This document shows, piece by piece, positions 1 to 7,590 of a stretch of 22,265 nucleotides of DNA. Made by a program: the position numbers and the translations under genes. A model generated the notes under the pieces. That model ran no database searches. It saw only the letters and a program-made list of their open reading frames with translations, and was not told the origin of the DNA. Source of the DNA: a virus; IMG/VR virus record IMGVR_UViG_3300044617_001237, positions 1-22,265 of that record. One strand, 5' to 3'. Within the stretch, counting starts at the first letter, position 1; every line of letters starts with the position of its first letter.

Positions 1-2
1 AC

Positions 3-2036
3 AACGCCATCGGCGAAGTCTCGTTCGGCCTGAGCGCCGTGCAAGTCGGCACGCTCACGGGCGTCTTGAGCGTCACGGCGTTCCGCTACTTCGCGTTCGA
101 GGACTACCGGCTCACGGCGTCCAGCGTGCTCGCGGACAACGGCACGGGCCCGCCCGCGTTCGGCGGCACGACCACGGACCGCTTCGGCGTCGCTCGCGTG
201 GCCCCGCACGAAATCGGCGCGCACTCGGGCGTCGAGCTTCCCGACGAGCGCGACCCGACGATCATCGAGAGCACCATCGGCACGGGAAAGACGTACACGA
301 CCGCGCAGGCGTGGGCCGACGCCACGTCGAAGAACCTTGTGACGGCGAACGAGCGGCACGTCGGCCTGATCTACGGAACGCTCACGGAGGACGTTGTCCT
401 CACGGGCGCGGTCGCGGACCAGTGGCGCTACCGCGAGCTCAAGGCGGCCGACGGCGAGCGCTACGACCCGGTCAACGACACGGGCGCGCGCATCATCGGT
501 TCTCCCGGCGACAACTGGGGGCAGGTCGCACTTGTCGAGGACTACGCGCGTTTCGGCGGCGGGGTGCTCGTGTGGTCGAACGAGAGCTTCGGCTCGGGCT
601 TCCTCAGCGAGACCGTCGGCGTGTTCCTCGATGGCGAGTCGATCACCGTTGACGGAGTGTTCGCCATCATCGACACGAACCCTGACGGCGGGACGTGCTT
701 CTACCTCACGGACGCCACGAACGCCCGCGTGCGCAACTGCATCGCGGTCGGCGGGACCACGACAGCCGGGGCGCACTACGGCTTCCTCGCGGTCGACGGG
801 GCGCTCATCGAGAACTGCACCGCGCTTCGGTGCCGCAACGCCGCGAACTGGGACACGCTCACGCCGACGGGCTTCATCTCCACGGGGACGAGCTTCGTGC
901 GCAACTGCATCGCGAGCACGCCCGGCGCCGGAGTGTGCTTCAACGTGGTCGACGGATACCAGTCGCACAACGCGAGCAGCGACACGACGGCCGGCGGGTT
1001 CGGCTCCAACGTGTCGATCACGAACTCGACGACGTGGGTGGACGCGAGCCCGACGCCGCCCGACCTGCGCCTGATCTCGTCCAGCGTGTGCGTCGACTCG
1101 GGCGCGCGGCTGACGCAGCGGTTCTCCACGGACTTCTTCGGCGTGACGCGCGGGCGTGCGTGGGAGAAAGGCGCGATCGACGGCTACGCGACGCCGCCGG
1201 CATGGCCCGCCCCGCGCATCTTCGAGGGCGCCTCGCTCGCGTGGGCGTGGGACATCGAGCGCGCCGACGGCGTGGTCAAGCGCTTTACGGACGCGCCGAC
1301 GCCGATCGCCATCGCGGGCCTCACCTACTCGCCGGGCGGGGCTATGGATGCCAGCGCGCGACGCAGCGAGGTCGGCGTTGCCGAGCACAGCGTGAACGTC
1401 CGCGGCGCGATCTCGTCCGACGCGCTGTCGCACGACGACCTACTCGCCGGCCGCTTCAACGAGGCGCGCATCATCGAGACGATGGCCTCGGGCGAGTTCC
1501 CCTGGCTCGAGCCGTACTGGTTCAAGGCGTGGAAGCTGCGCGAAGTGCGCTTCGACGGCGAGCGGTTCAGCGCCGACCTGATCGGCCTCTCGCGCGCGTT
1601 GGAGGCTCGCGTCGGCGACGTGTACTCATCGCAGTGCTCGGCGGTCGTCGGCGACCATCGCTGCGGCGTGGATCTCCCCTCGCTGACGGCCTACGGGTGC
1701 GCGGTCTCCAGCGTCACGAACGAGCGGCGCACGTTCCGCGCATCGGTCATCGGCTCGGCCGCGACGGGCTACTACTCGCTCGGGCGGCTCACGTGGACCG
1801 GCGGCGCGAACGTGGGCCTCGAATCCGAAGTGCTCCTGCACAGCGACACGAACCTGATCGACCTCTTCCTCGAAACGGTCTTCCCGATCGAGGTCGGCGA
1901 CACGTTCGAGGTCTCGCCCGGGTGCGACCTTTCGAGCGCGACGTGCTCCTCGAAGTTCAACAACCTGCCCAACCATCGCGGCTTCCCGCTGATCCCAGGC
2001 TCCGACCGCGCGCTCGACACGCCGCGCAGCTCATGA
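3..2036 (+). CDS. Tail hub protein (DUF2163/BR0599, GTA g13-like) fused to beta-helix modules, 5' partial
   Basis: The reading frame is open from base 3 with no stop, so the gene begins left of the window; the GTG at 39 is probably internal. The C-terminal part (about 1215-2030) matches the phage BR0599/DUF2163 family, the baseplate hub of GTA-type and siphovirus tails. It ends with the family's Gly-Cys...Cys...Phe-Asn-Asn...Arg-Gly-Phe-Pro stretch. Cys codons at 1635, 1662, 1923 and 1944 give C-x8-C and C-x6-C, the arrangement I recall for the iron-sulfur site of lambda gpL. The preceding ~1.2 kb reads as right-handed beta-helix, with rungs such as RNCIAVGG and ENCTAL. A beta-helix end motif (Asp-x-Phe-Gly-x-x-Arg, then Gly-Ala) occurs twice, near 171-218 and 1128-1185. 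Standard GTA g13 is far shorter, so this is an extended fusion. It overlaps the next gene by ATGA. The hub call is firm; the role of the beta-helix is inferred. Confidence 0.85.
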   Translation, partial: NAIGEVSFGLSAVQVGTLTGVLSVTAFRYFAFEDYRLTASSVLADNGTGPPAFGGTTTDRFGVARVAPHEIGAHSGVELPDERDPTIIESTIGTGKTYTTAQAWADATSKNLVTANERHVGLIYGTLTEDVVLTGAVADQWRYRELKAADGERYDPVNDTGARIIGSPGDNWGQVALVEDYARFGGGVLVWSNESFGSGFLSETVGVFLDGESITVDGVFAIIDTNPDGGTCFYLTDATNARVRNCIAVGGTTTAGAHYGFLAVDGALIENCTALRCRNAANWDTLTPTGFISTGTSFVRNCIASTPGAGVCFNVVDGYQSHNASSDTTAGGFGSNVSITNSTTWVDASPTPPDLRLISSSVCVDSGARLTQRFSTDFFGVTRGRAWEKGAIDGYATPPAWPAPRIFEGASLAWAWDIERADGVVKRFTDAPTPIAIAGLTYSPGGAMDASARRSEVGVAEHSVNVRGAISSDALSHDDLLAGRFNEARIIETMASGEFPWLEPYWFKAWKLREVRFDGERFSADLIGLSRALEARVGDVYSSQCSAVVGDHRCGVDLPSLTAYGCAVSSVTNERRTFRASVIGSAATGYYSLGRLTWTGGANVGLESEVLLHSDTNLIDLFLETVFPIEVGDTFEVSPGCDLSSATCSSKFNNLPNHRGFPLIPGSDRALDTPRSS

Positions 2037-2485
2037 CCACGACGCAGGCCACTTCGATCGTTACCGCGGCGCGAGGCTACCTCGGCGTGCCGTTCGAGCA
2101 TCAGGGGCGCACGCGCAAGGGCCTCGATTGCGTCGGCCTGCTCGTGTGTGTCGCGAAAGACCTCGGGCTCGCTCACGAGGACTTCGTCGCCTACTCGCGC
2201 AACCCGAGCCCGCGCAAGATGCTCGACGCGCTCATGGTGTCGTGCGACCGCGTGTCGGGCGTCAAGGGCCTCTCGCTCGAAGGCGACCTGAGCGCGTGGA
2301 CCGACAGTCAGCCGGGGGACATCGTGGTCTTCTGGTTCAGCGCCCCCACGCGGCCGCAGCACGTCGCCTTCCGCACGCAACGCGGGATGCTCCACACGTG
2401 GGGCAGCGTCGGCAAGGTCGCCGAGCACGGGCTCACGGAATGGTGGCGCGAGCGCGTTCACTCCGTTTGGCGGTACAAGGGCTAG
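2033..2485 (+). CDS. NlpC/P60 tail-tip peptidoglycan peptidase
   Basis: This 150-residue protein has the NlpC/P60 layout: a helix with Gly-Tyr-Leu-Gly-Val-Pro-Phe, then the nucleophile in LDCVGL (Cys33), a Pro-Gly-Asp turn at 94-96, His110 in PQHVAF, and His121 as a possible third polar residue. Family members cleave peptide bonds in peptidoglycan. In GTA-type and siphovirus tails the enzyme sits at the tip and opens the cell wall during DNA entry. Length and position between the hub and the large tip protein match GTA g14 (TIGR02219). The ATG overlaps the upstream stop (ATGA), which suggests coupled translation. It has no signal peptide, as expected for a virion protein. It could double as the lysis enzyme, since no other endolysin is seen. 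Confidence 0.9.
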   Translation: MTTTQATSIVTAARGYLGVPFEHQGRTRKGLDCVGLLVCVAKDLGLAHEDFVAYSRNPSPRKMLDALMVSCDRVSGVKGLSLEGDLSAWTDSQPGDIVVFWFSAPTRPQHVAFRTQRGMLHTWGSVGKVAEHGLTEWWRERVHSVWRYKG

Positions 2486-2488
2486 ACG

Positions 2489-5197
2489 ATGGCGACACTC
2501 CTACTCTACGCGGTCGGTCAAGCTGCGGGCGTCGCCGTCGCTGGAGCGCAGGGCATCGCCGCGGCCTCGATCGCGTTCAACGGCTTTGCGGTCGCTGGCG
2601 GCGCGCTCGGCTCGGTCATCGACCAACGCTGGCTAGGGCCGCTGCTTGCGCAAGACCCGCCGAAGCAGCGCTACCTCGAGCACCAGATCCAAGGCACCGA
2701 CGACGGGCAGCCCATGTCGCGCTGCTACGGGCGGCAGGTGCGCGTGCCGGGTCAACTGCTCTGGCTCGGCGAGCTCGAACGCATCGACCGCGACATCAAC
2801 GCGGGCAAGGGCGGCGCGGGCGGTAACGCGGTCGAGCACGTCTACAACACGTCGCTGCTCGTCGGCATCTGCCGCGGTCCGATTCGCCGCGTGCTCAAAG
2901 TGTGGGCGGACGGGAAGCTCATCTATGACGTGCTGAGCGCGAGCTTCGACGAGACCAGCTCGAACGTCAGCGCCACGGCGAGCTACACCTTCTCGGGATC
3001 CTCTACGCCATCGATCACGGTTCCGTTCGCTGGAACATACACGCACCGACTGCGGATCACGGCGCCGGCGGGCGACATCGACCTCTCGCAACTCGTGAGC
3101 GGCCGCAACGTGCTCACGCAGGGATTCGCCAACGCGCTCAACAACCGCGACGCGCGTTGCTCCGAGCGCGGCACGCTGAGCGACGGCAGCACCTACGCCG
3201 TGATTCGCTGGGAAGAGAAGGTCATGAGCTCGGGCGGCGTCTACCCGGCCCCGTCGCAGGGGGGCGTCACGGAAGCGGCGGGCGCTAGCGTCACGATTAC
3301 GCAAGGCCACTTGGCATATCTGGGCAGCGTCGCGCGCCGGATCACGTTCTACGACGGCAGCGATGACCAGCAGCCCGACCCGTACTTGCAAGCGCTGGAG
3401 CCCGAGGAAGGCGGCATCGCGTACCGCGGCACGGCCTGCATGTTCTTCGAGGGCCTCCAGCTCTTCGACTTCGGCAACCGCACGCCCAATCTGAGCTTCC
3501 TCGTCGAGTCGGCGCAGTCGCAGACCGTCGGCGAAGCGATTGCGTCCATGTGCGAGGACGCGGGGCTCGAGTCGGACGAGTTCGACGTGAGCGCGTGCGA
3601 CGGCGAGTTGCTGGGCTACGCGGCCGCTGGCCACAACGCCGCCGCCGCCGACATTTCGCCGCTGCTCGTCTCGCATGACCTGCTCGCGAGCGAGCGCGCT
3701 GGACGGCTGACGTTCACGCCGCGCCGTGACTTGCGCGTTGTCGCCATCGAAGAGACCAACCTCGGATGCGCGCCGTACGCCGAGCGCGACAGCGTCCCGC
3801 AGGCGGTCGAGATCGCGGTCGAGTCCAACGCCGCGCAGGTGTCCGACGTCGTCGTGCGCCACATCGACCCCGAGAAGGAGTGGCAACCAGGCACGCGCCG
3901 ATCGGTGCGAACGTCGATGCCGAGGCGCACCACGCAATCGGTCGAGCTCCCCGTCGTCATCGACTCGACCGAGGCGCAGGCCATCGCGAAGCGCACGCTC
4001 TGGAACAGCGCTTCAATGTCGCGGCGGCTCACAATCTCGATCCCGCCCTCGGACTGGCCCCGCGTCAACGAGGCCGACATCCTCACCTTCACGGCGAACG
4101 GGCGCGACTGGACGATGATCGCTCAGCGCCTCGATCGCTCGCCGTTGCTCCACATGCTCGCCACGGGGTATGCCGAACAGCGACACCTCGCGACGGCGTT
4201 CGACCCCGAGCCCGGCCCCGCGTTCTCCACCGCGCCCTCGGGCCTCGCGCGCTCGCCGAGCGTCGAGTGGACGATGTTTGAGGCTCACGCGCTGGACGAT
4301 GAGCACGCGCTTTCGCCGGGCCTGTACTTCGCCGCGTGCGTGGCCGACGCTGACGCCACGTTCAACGGCGCGACGATCTTCGAGTCCTTGGACGCCGGCA
4401 CGACCTATTCGCAGGTGGGCCGCGTCGGGACCGGCGCCGCGATGGGCCTGCTCGACACGGAGCTAGCCGCGTGGCCGACGCCCGAAGTGTGGGACGACGT
4501 GAACACCTTCGACGTGCGGATGATCGCCGGCTCGCTTGAATCCGTGACCGACGCCGATTGCCTCAACGGCATGAACCGCATGAGCATCGACGACGGCGCG
4601 GAGATCGTCGGCTTTGCCACGGTCGAGAGCCTTGGCGACGGGGTCTACCGCCTCTCGCGCTTGCTGCGCGGTCGCGGCTACACCGAAGAGCGCGCGAAGT
4701 CTGGCCCGCACGAGGCGCAGTCCATGTGTGTGCTGCTCACCGGCGGCGGCGTGTCGTGGCTCTCGCGCAATCCGGCCGCGATTGGTCAAGAGCGCTGGTA
4801 TCGCGTCGTGCCGAGCGGCGGGCTCCTCGATGACTTCGAAGGCCGGCCGATCACGCTCCAGGGCCGCACGTGCAAACAGCCGACGGTGGCCAACCTTGCG
4901 GCGACGCGCAACGGCTCCGACGACCTCACGCTCACGTGGCGACGCCGAACCCGCACCATCACGCGCACGCTTGGCCAAGTCCCGGCGCCGCGGATCGAGC
5001 CGGTCGAGGCGTACACCGTGGAGATCATCGACGACGGCGACGTGGTGCGGACGATCGCCGCGAGCTCGCCGACGTGCACCTACACCGCGGCGCAGCAAAC
5101 CGCCGACGGGCTGACGCCGGGCGATCCCGTGACCGTCCGAATCTCGCAGGACAGCGACCTCGCCGGCCGTGGCGACGTGCTCGAAAGGACCGTGTGA
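2489..5197 (+). CDS. Large tail tip/fibre protein (GTA megatron C-terminal and gpJ-like)
   Basis: This 902-residue protein starts three bases after the peptidase stop, with AAGGG about eight bases before the ATG. The N-terminal ~48 residues are hydrophobic and Gly/Ala-rich, ending in GSVIDQ, as in GTA g15 and phage tip proteins. Next come a Gly-rich stretch (about 106-112) and the family signature around CRGPI...VWADGKLIYD (about 130-147). The middle part fits the phage-tail_3 region. Near residues 724-735 is the recurrent LLRGRGYTEER motif. The last ~100 residues look like a fibronectin-type III fold with a Leu-Thr-Trp-Arg-Arg-Arg strand. The GTA protein is about 1300 residues with a TIM-barrel glycosidase-like part; that part is absent here. 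The protein should form the central fibre or tip and contact the receptor or periplasm. Confidence 0.85.
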   Translation: MATLLLYAVGQAAGVAVAGAQGIAAASIAFNGFAVAGGALGSVIDQRWLGPLLAQDPPKQRYLEHQIQGTDDGQPMSRCYGRQVRVPGQLLWLGELERIDRDINAGKGGAGGNAVEHVYNTSLLVGICRGPIRRVLKVWADGKLIYDVLSASFDETSSNVSATASYTFSGSSTPSITVPFAGTYTHRLRITAPAGDIDLSQLVSGRNVLTQGFANALNNRDARCSERGTLSDGSTYAVIRWEEKVMSSGGVYPAPSQGGVTEAAGASVTITQGHLAYLGSVARRITFYDGSDDQQPDPYLQALEPEEGGIAYRGTACMFFEGLQLFDFGNRTPNLSFLVESAQSQTVGEAIASMCEDAGLESDEFDVSACDGELLGYAAAGHNAAAADISPLLVSHDLLASERAGRLTFTPRRDLRVVAIEETNLGCAPYAERDSVPQAVEIAVESNAAQVSDVVVRHIDPEKEWQPGTRRSVRTSMPRRTTQSVELPVVIDSTEAQAIAKRTLWNSASMSRRLTISIPPSDWPRVNEADILTFTANGRDWTMIAQRLDRSPLLHMLATGYAEQRHLATAFDPEPGPAFSTAPSGLARSPSVEWTMFEAHALDDEHALSPGLYFAACVADADATFNGATIFESLDAGTTYSQVGRVGTGAAMGLLDTELAAWPTPEVWDDVNTFDVRMIAGSLESVTDADCLNGMNRMSIDDGAEIVGFATVESLGDGVYRLSRLLRGRGYTEERAKSGPHEAQSMCVLLTGGGVSWLSRNPAAIGQERWYRVVPSGGLLDDFEGRPITLQGRTCKQPTVANLAATRNGSDDLTLTWRRRTRTITRTLGQVPAPRIEPVEAYTVEIIDDGDVVRTIAASSPTCTYTAAQQTADGLTPGDPVTVRISQDSDLAGRGDVLERTV

Positions 5198-5200
5198 ACC

Positions 5201-5995
5201 ATGCCGACGACTCACCTCGAACTCGACTACCTCGAAGCGGGCAGCGCGACGCCCGAAGTCGTAGTCAACACCGCGCTAGACTCGCTGGACGCGCACGTCG
5301 AGCGGTACGTCCCCGACACGACCAAGGGCTTTCGGCACTCCGACGACTTCCTCGGCGGCCTGCTCGCCAACGGCGGGCCGTTCGTCCTCAACTCGTCGGG
5401 CACGGGCTCGGGCTACAGCGGGCTCCTCGCGAACGAGGCCGGGCACCCCGGCATCGCGGAAGTGTCCACGGGCACCACGACGACGGGCTACGCGGCGGCC
5501 GGGTCCAAGAGCGCAGCGTCCGTGTTCTTCGGCTCCGACGCGTGGAAGCTGCGCGCGGTGTTCCGGCTGCCCGCAGTCAGCGACGGGACGAACACCTACA
5601 CGGCGCAGGTCGGTTTCGGCGACACGCCGTCAAGCAACGTCCAGACGGACGGCGCCATGTTCCGCTACACGCACTCGGTCAACGGCGGCCGCTGGGAGTG
5701 CGTCACCATCGCGAACAGCGTCGAGACCGTCACGGACTCGGGCGTCACGGTCGCCGCGAACACGTGGTATCGCGTCGAGATCGAAGTGAGCGCGGCCGGC
5801 GTCGTCACGTACTCGCTCAAGGACGGCTCGGGCGCGCTGACGCTCGAAGCGACGCACTCGGGCTCAGCGGTCCCCACCGGCAGCTCGCGCGCGACGGGGA
5901 TTCTCGTCGGCATCGGCAAGCTCGCCGGCACGACGGCGCGCATCATGGAGATCGACCTGCTCGAAGTGTCGTGCGTGTTCGGCGCCGAGCGTTGA
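5201..5995 (+). CDS. Tail-associated receptor-binding candidate (DUF2793-like N-terminus, jelly-roll body)
   Basis: This is a 264-residue protein. The first ~35 residues (LELDYLEAG, then VNTALDSLDAHV) resemble the DUF2793 N-terminus, whose usual form is Leu-Pro-Tyr-x-x-x-Gly-Gln...Asn-Glu-Ala-Leu...Leu-Asp-Ala. In GTA-like loci that family follows the large tip protein. The body (about 45-264) has the Gly/Ser/Thr-rich beta pattern of phage lectin-like jelly rolls, including DDFLGG, GTGSG, GHPGIAEVSTGTT and NTWYRVEIEV. An AAAGGA site lies 11 bases before the ATG, which follows the upstream stop by three bases. It is the last gene of the tail cluster before a hairpin and gap, typical of a host-range protein. 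Receptor binding is inferred from position and fold type only. Confidence 0.65.
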   Translation: MPTTHLELDYLEAGSATPEVVVNTALDSLDAHVERYVPDTTKGFRHSDDFLGGLLANGGPFVLNSSGTGSGYSGLLANEAGHPGIAEVSTGTTTTGYAAAGSKSAASVFFGSDAWKLRAVFRLPAVSDGTNTYTAQVGFGDTPSSNVQTDGAMFRYTHSVNGGRWECVTIANSVETVTDSGVTVAANTWYRVEIEVSAAGVVTYSLKDGSGALTLEATHSGSAVPTGSSRATGILVGIGKLAGTTARIMEIDLLEVSCVFGAER

Positions 5996-6001
5996 AACTA
6001 A

Positions 6002-6036
6002 ACGGGCCCGGCCGCCGATTGAGCGACCGAGCCCGT
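6002..6036 (+). terminator. Hairpin after the tail cluster, possible terminator
   Basis: Two 10-base arms (6002-6011 and 6027-6036) pair with one mismatch around a 15-base loop, starting seven bases after the stop of the 264-residue protein. No T-run follows, so it is a weak intrinsic terminator at best; it could instead protect the transcript end. Confidence 0.35.
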
Positions 6037-6087
6037 CCCCATGAGTCTGCGCCGTTTCCCACCGCCGGCGCGAGACGAGGCTAGCGC

Positions 6088-6116
6088 TTGACCTCAAAGC
6101 GCGAAAGGCGAATCCT
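6088..6116 (+). promoter_or_regulatory. Possible promoter before the lysis-type cassette
   Basis: TTGACC at 6088-6093 is followed, after 17 bases, by AATCCT, a poor -10 match (3 of 6). It lies in the 127-base gap between the tail cluster and the small membrane-protein genes, where a start site would make sense. I see nothing else in that gap apart from the hairpin above. Confidence 0.22.
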
Positions 6117-6122
6117 GCAACT

Positions 6123-6401
6123 ATGAAGGCCGACCCGACACTAACCGCCCAACTGGAGAGCCTGCCCGAGTGGGAGGGCCTCTTGAACCGCGTGGGCTGG
6201 CCCATCCTCCTCCTCTTCGCCGTCGGCCTCGCTGCGTGGAAGGTGGGGCGATTTCTGGCCCCGCAGGTCGAGCGCATCGTGAACGCGCAAGTGGCCTTCA
6301 TCGAGGGCCTCAAGTCGAAGCTCGACGCGATGGACGGCAAGCTCTCGTCGATCGACGGCAAGGTTGATGACCTCATCGAGCAGAAGAGGGGGCGCAAGTG
6401 A
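6123..6401 (+). CDS. Small membrane protein with C-terminal coiled coil, lysis-cassette candidate
   Basis: This 92-residue protein has one clear membrane segment (about 24-42, GWPILLLFAVGLAAW). A charged heptad-patterned helix follows (about 55-87, KSKLDAMDGKLSSIDGKVDDL), and the tail is basic. Small single-span proteins with a cytoplasmic coiled coil are common beside phage holins (XhlA-like arrangement), but I do not recognise the exact family. The position right after the tail genes and before a three-span protein supports a lysis role. The stop overlaps the next start as GTGA. The ribosome site is weak. It could equally be a membrane adaptor unrelated to lysis. Confidence 0.6.
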   Translation: MKADPTLTAQLESLPEWEGLLNRVGWPILLLFAVGLAAWKVGRFLAPQVERIVNAQVAFIEGLKSKLDAMDGKLSSIDGKVDDLIEQKRGRK

Positions 6402-6703
6402 AGCTCGCCGCATCCATCGTGCGCGTCGCGATCGAGGTCGCGGGCGTGTTCCTTGTGCTGGCCACGACGGCCGAGCAGTTCGACGCGACAGAGATCGCGG
6501 CCCTTTTTGGCATCGCGGCAATCCTCGTGACGGTCGAGGCGTGCGTCGCCTTCAGCATGTGGAAGGCCCCGCGCGCGCCCATGATTGCCGGGGTCGCGCT
6601 CGCCGCGTCGTTGATCGGGCTCGGCTGGATCGGTTGCGCGTCGCAGCCGAGGTTCCGAATCCGCACTGAGATGATCGCACTGATCGAGGGACTACGCAGA
6701 TGA
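6398..6703 (+). CDS. Putative holin, three membrane spans
   Basis: This 101-residue protein has three hydrophobic stretches, about residues 4-22, 32-54 and 61-80, then a short basic tail rich in Arg. Size, span number and place after the tail cluster fit a class I holin, which forms holes in the inner membrane at lysis time. No family-specific signature is visible, so this is an inference from topology and context. It starts with GTG inside the upstream stop (GTGA) and ends in an ATGA overlap, making a tightly coupled trio with its neighbours. Confidence 0.55.
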   Translation: MKLAASIVRVAIEVAGVFLVLATTAEQFDATEIAALFGIAAILVTVEACVAFSMWKAPRAPMIAGVALAASLIGLGWIGCASQPRFRIRTEMIALIEGLRR

Positions 6704-6993
6704 ACATGGTCACCGAATGCGCGGCGAAGGACGTCGAAACGCCGAGCGAGGGGCAGGGCGGCGGCAACTGGTTTGCGCGCCACGTCGAACGGGTCTACGA
6801 GGCCGTCAACAACGGCGATCTGGTCATCGCCGGGGCCACGCGGCTCTACACGAGCTGGCCGGTGGATGGTGGCATCTACACCGTCTGCACCATCCGCTAC
6901 AACGGCCCGCCGCCCGAGACCGATCAAGACTTCCTGCACCGACACCTAACCGAAGCGGGCAACGCGCTCCCTTCGCACCCACCCATCCCGTGA
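6700..6993 (+). CDS. Unrecognised small soluble protein in the lysis-type cassette
   Basis: This 97-residue protein has no membrane segment or signal peptide. The N-terminus is polar and Gly-rich; a central part (NWFARHVERVYEAVNNGDLVI, then a beta-like stretch IYTVCTIRYNG) suggests a small alpha/beta fold; the C-terminus is Pro-rich. I do not recognise it. It is coupled to the holin candidate by an ATGA overlap and sits eight bases before the lipoprotein gene, so it is co-transcribed with the lysis-type genes. Nothing in it resembles a known endolysin active site. Confidence 0.6.
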   Translation: MNMVTECAAKDVETPSEGQGGGNWFARHVERVYEAVNNGDLVIAGATRLYTSWPVDGGIYTVCTIRYNGPPPETDQDFLHRHLTEAGNALPSHPPIP

Positions 6994-7001
6994 GACTCCC
7001 C

Positions 7002-7496
7002 ATGAAGAAGCCCCGTAGCTGGCCCGTCCGCATCGCGGCCACGATCGCGCTGGCCGTCTGGATCGTGCTCGCCGCAGTGTTCCTCGGCTCGTGCGTGACC
7101 ACTCCCGAAGGCACCCGCCGCCCGCCCACGCCGACCGAGCTTGCCAGCATGGACGAGCCGACGTGGCAGGCGTACCTCGGGCGCGTCGAGTTCATCGCAA
7201 CTGCGTGCGGGGCCGTCGCCGTCGAGCACGGCATGGACGCCGACAAGGTGCTCGAAGTCGCGCAGGCGTTGACCGCGATCGAAGACCCCGCGCGCGTGGA
7301 CTTGTACTCCGTGGCCGTGCGCGCGGGCGTCTCGCCCACGTTGGCGCTCATCTTGACCGTCGAGTCCCAGGCGCTCTTGGACGCGCGCGGCGGGCTCCCA
7401 GGCGGTCCTAGGGGCATCGAGTTCTTGCTGCGCGCTGCCAATGCGTTCGTGAGCGGGGCCGCGAGCGCTGAGATGGCACGCGGGGCTCGCTCCTGA
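7002..7496 (+). CDS. Phage lipoprotein, last gene of the late arm
   Basis: This 164-residue protein begins with a basic start (MKKPRSW), a hydrophobic core, and the lipobox L28-G29-S30-C31, so it should be lipidated at Cys31 and anchored in the outer or inner membrane. The mature part is mostly helical (VEFIATACGAVAVEHGMDADKVLEV...). It is larger than most outer-membrane spanin subunits, which are usually under 100 residues, and lacks their Pro-rich character. A spanin role is therefore only a possibility suggested by position; a superinfection-exclusion or lysogenic-conversion lipoprotein is another. The reading frame continues upstream to 6717, but the signal peptide fixes the start at 7002. 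Confidence 0.7.
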   Translation: MKKPRSWPVRIAATIALAVWIVLAAVFLGSCVTTPEGTRRPPTPTELASMDEPTWQAYLGRVEFIATACGAVAVEHGMDADKVLEVAQALTAIEDPARVDLYSVAVRAGVSPTLALILTVESQALLDARGGLPGGPRGIEFLLRAANAFVSGAASAEMARGARS

Positions 7497-7500
7497 CTTG

Positions 7501-7556
7501 CCCCGTCAGGGCGCGGCTGCCGTCCAAGTGACCGCCGCGCCCGTTCCAGTACGGGG
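7501..7556. terminator. Nested inverted repeat at the convergent junction
   Basis: A perfect 9-base stem (7509-7517 with 7534-7542, loop of 16) sits inside an outer perfect 6-base stem (7501-7506 with 7551-7556). It begins four bases after the lipoprotein stop and lies in the short gap between converging gene blocks, so it may act on transcripts from either side. No T-run is adjacent on either strand. Confidence 0.45.
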
Positions 7557-7567
7557 AACCGCCCTGG

Positions 7568-7590
7568 GGCGTACGCCTTGGGACTAGTCC
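7568..7590. repeat. Two adjacent perfect 10-bp palindromes
   Basis: GGCGTACGCC (7568-7577) and GGACTAGTCC (7581-7590) are each perfectly self-complementary and lie three bases apart. The second contains the stop codon of the leftward methylase gene at 7584-7586. They sit between the nested hairpin and the rightward terminator. A protein-binding or processing role is only a guess. Confidence 0.6.

Noticed and set aside
2633-3937. 434-codon minus-strand open frame opposite the tip protein gene
   Set aside because: Arg/Ala/Val-rich translation without domains, fully antisense to a recognised protein; typical of GC-rich shadow frames.
6041-6091. 16-codon frame in the gap before the lysis-type genes
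   Set aside because: Too short, no ribosome site, and its 3' end overlaps the possible -35 box.
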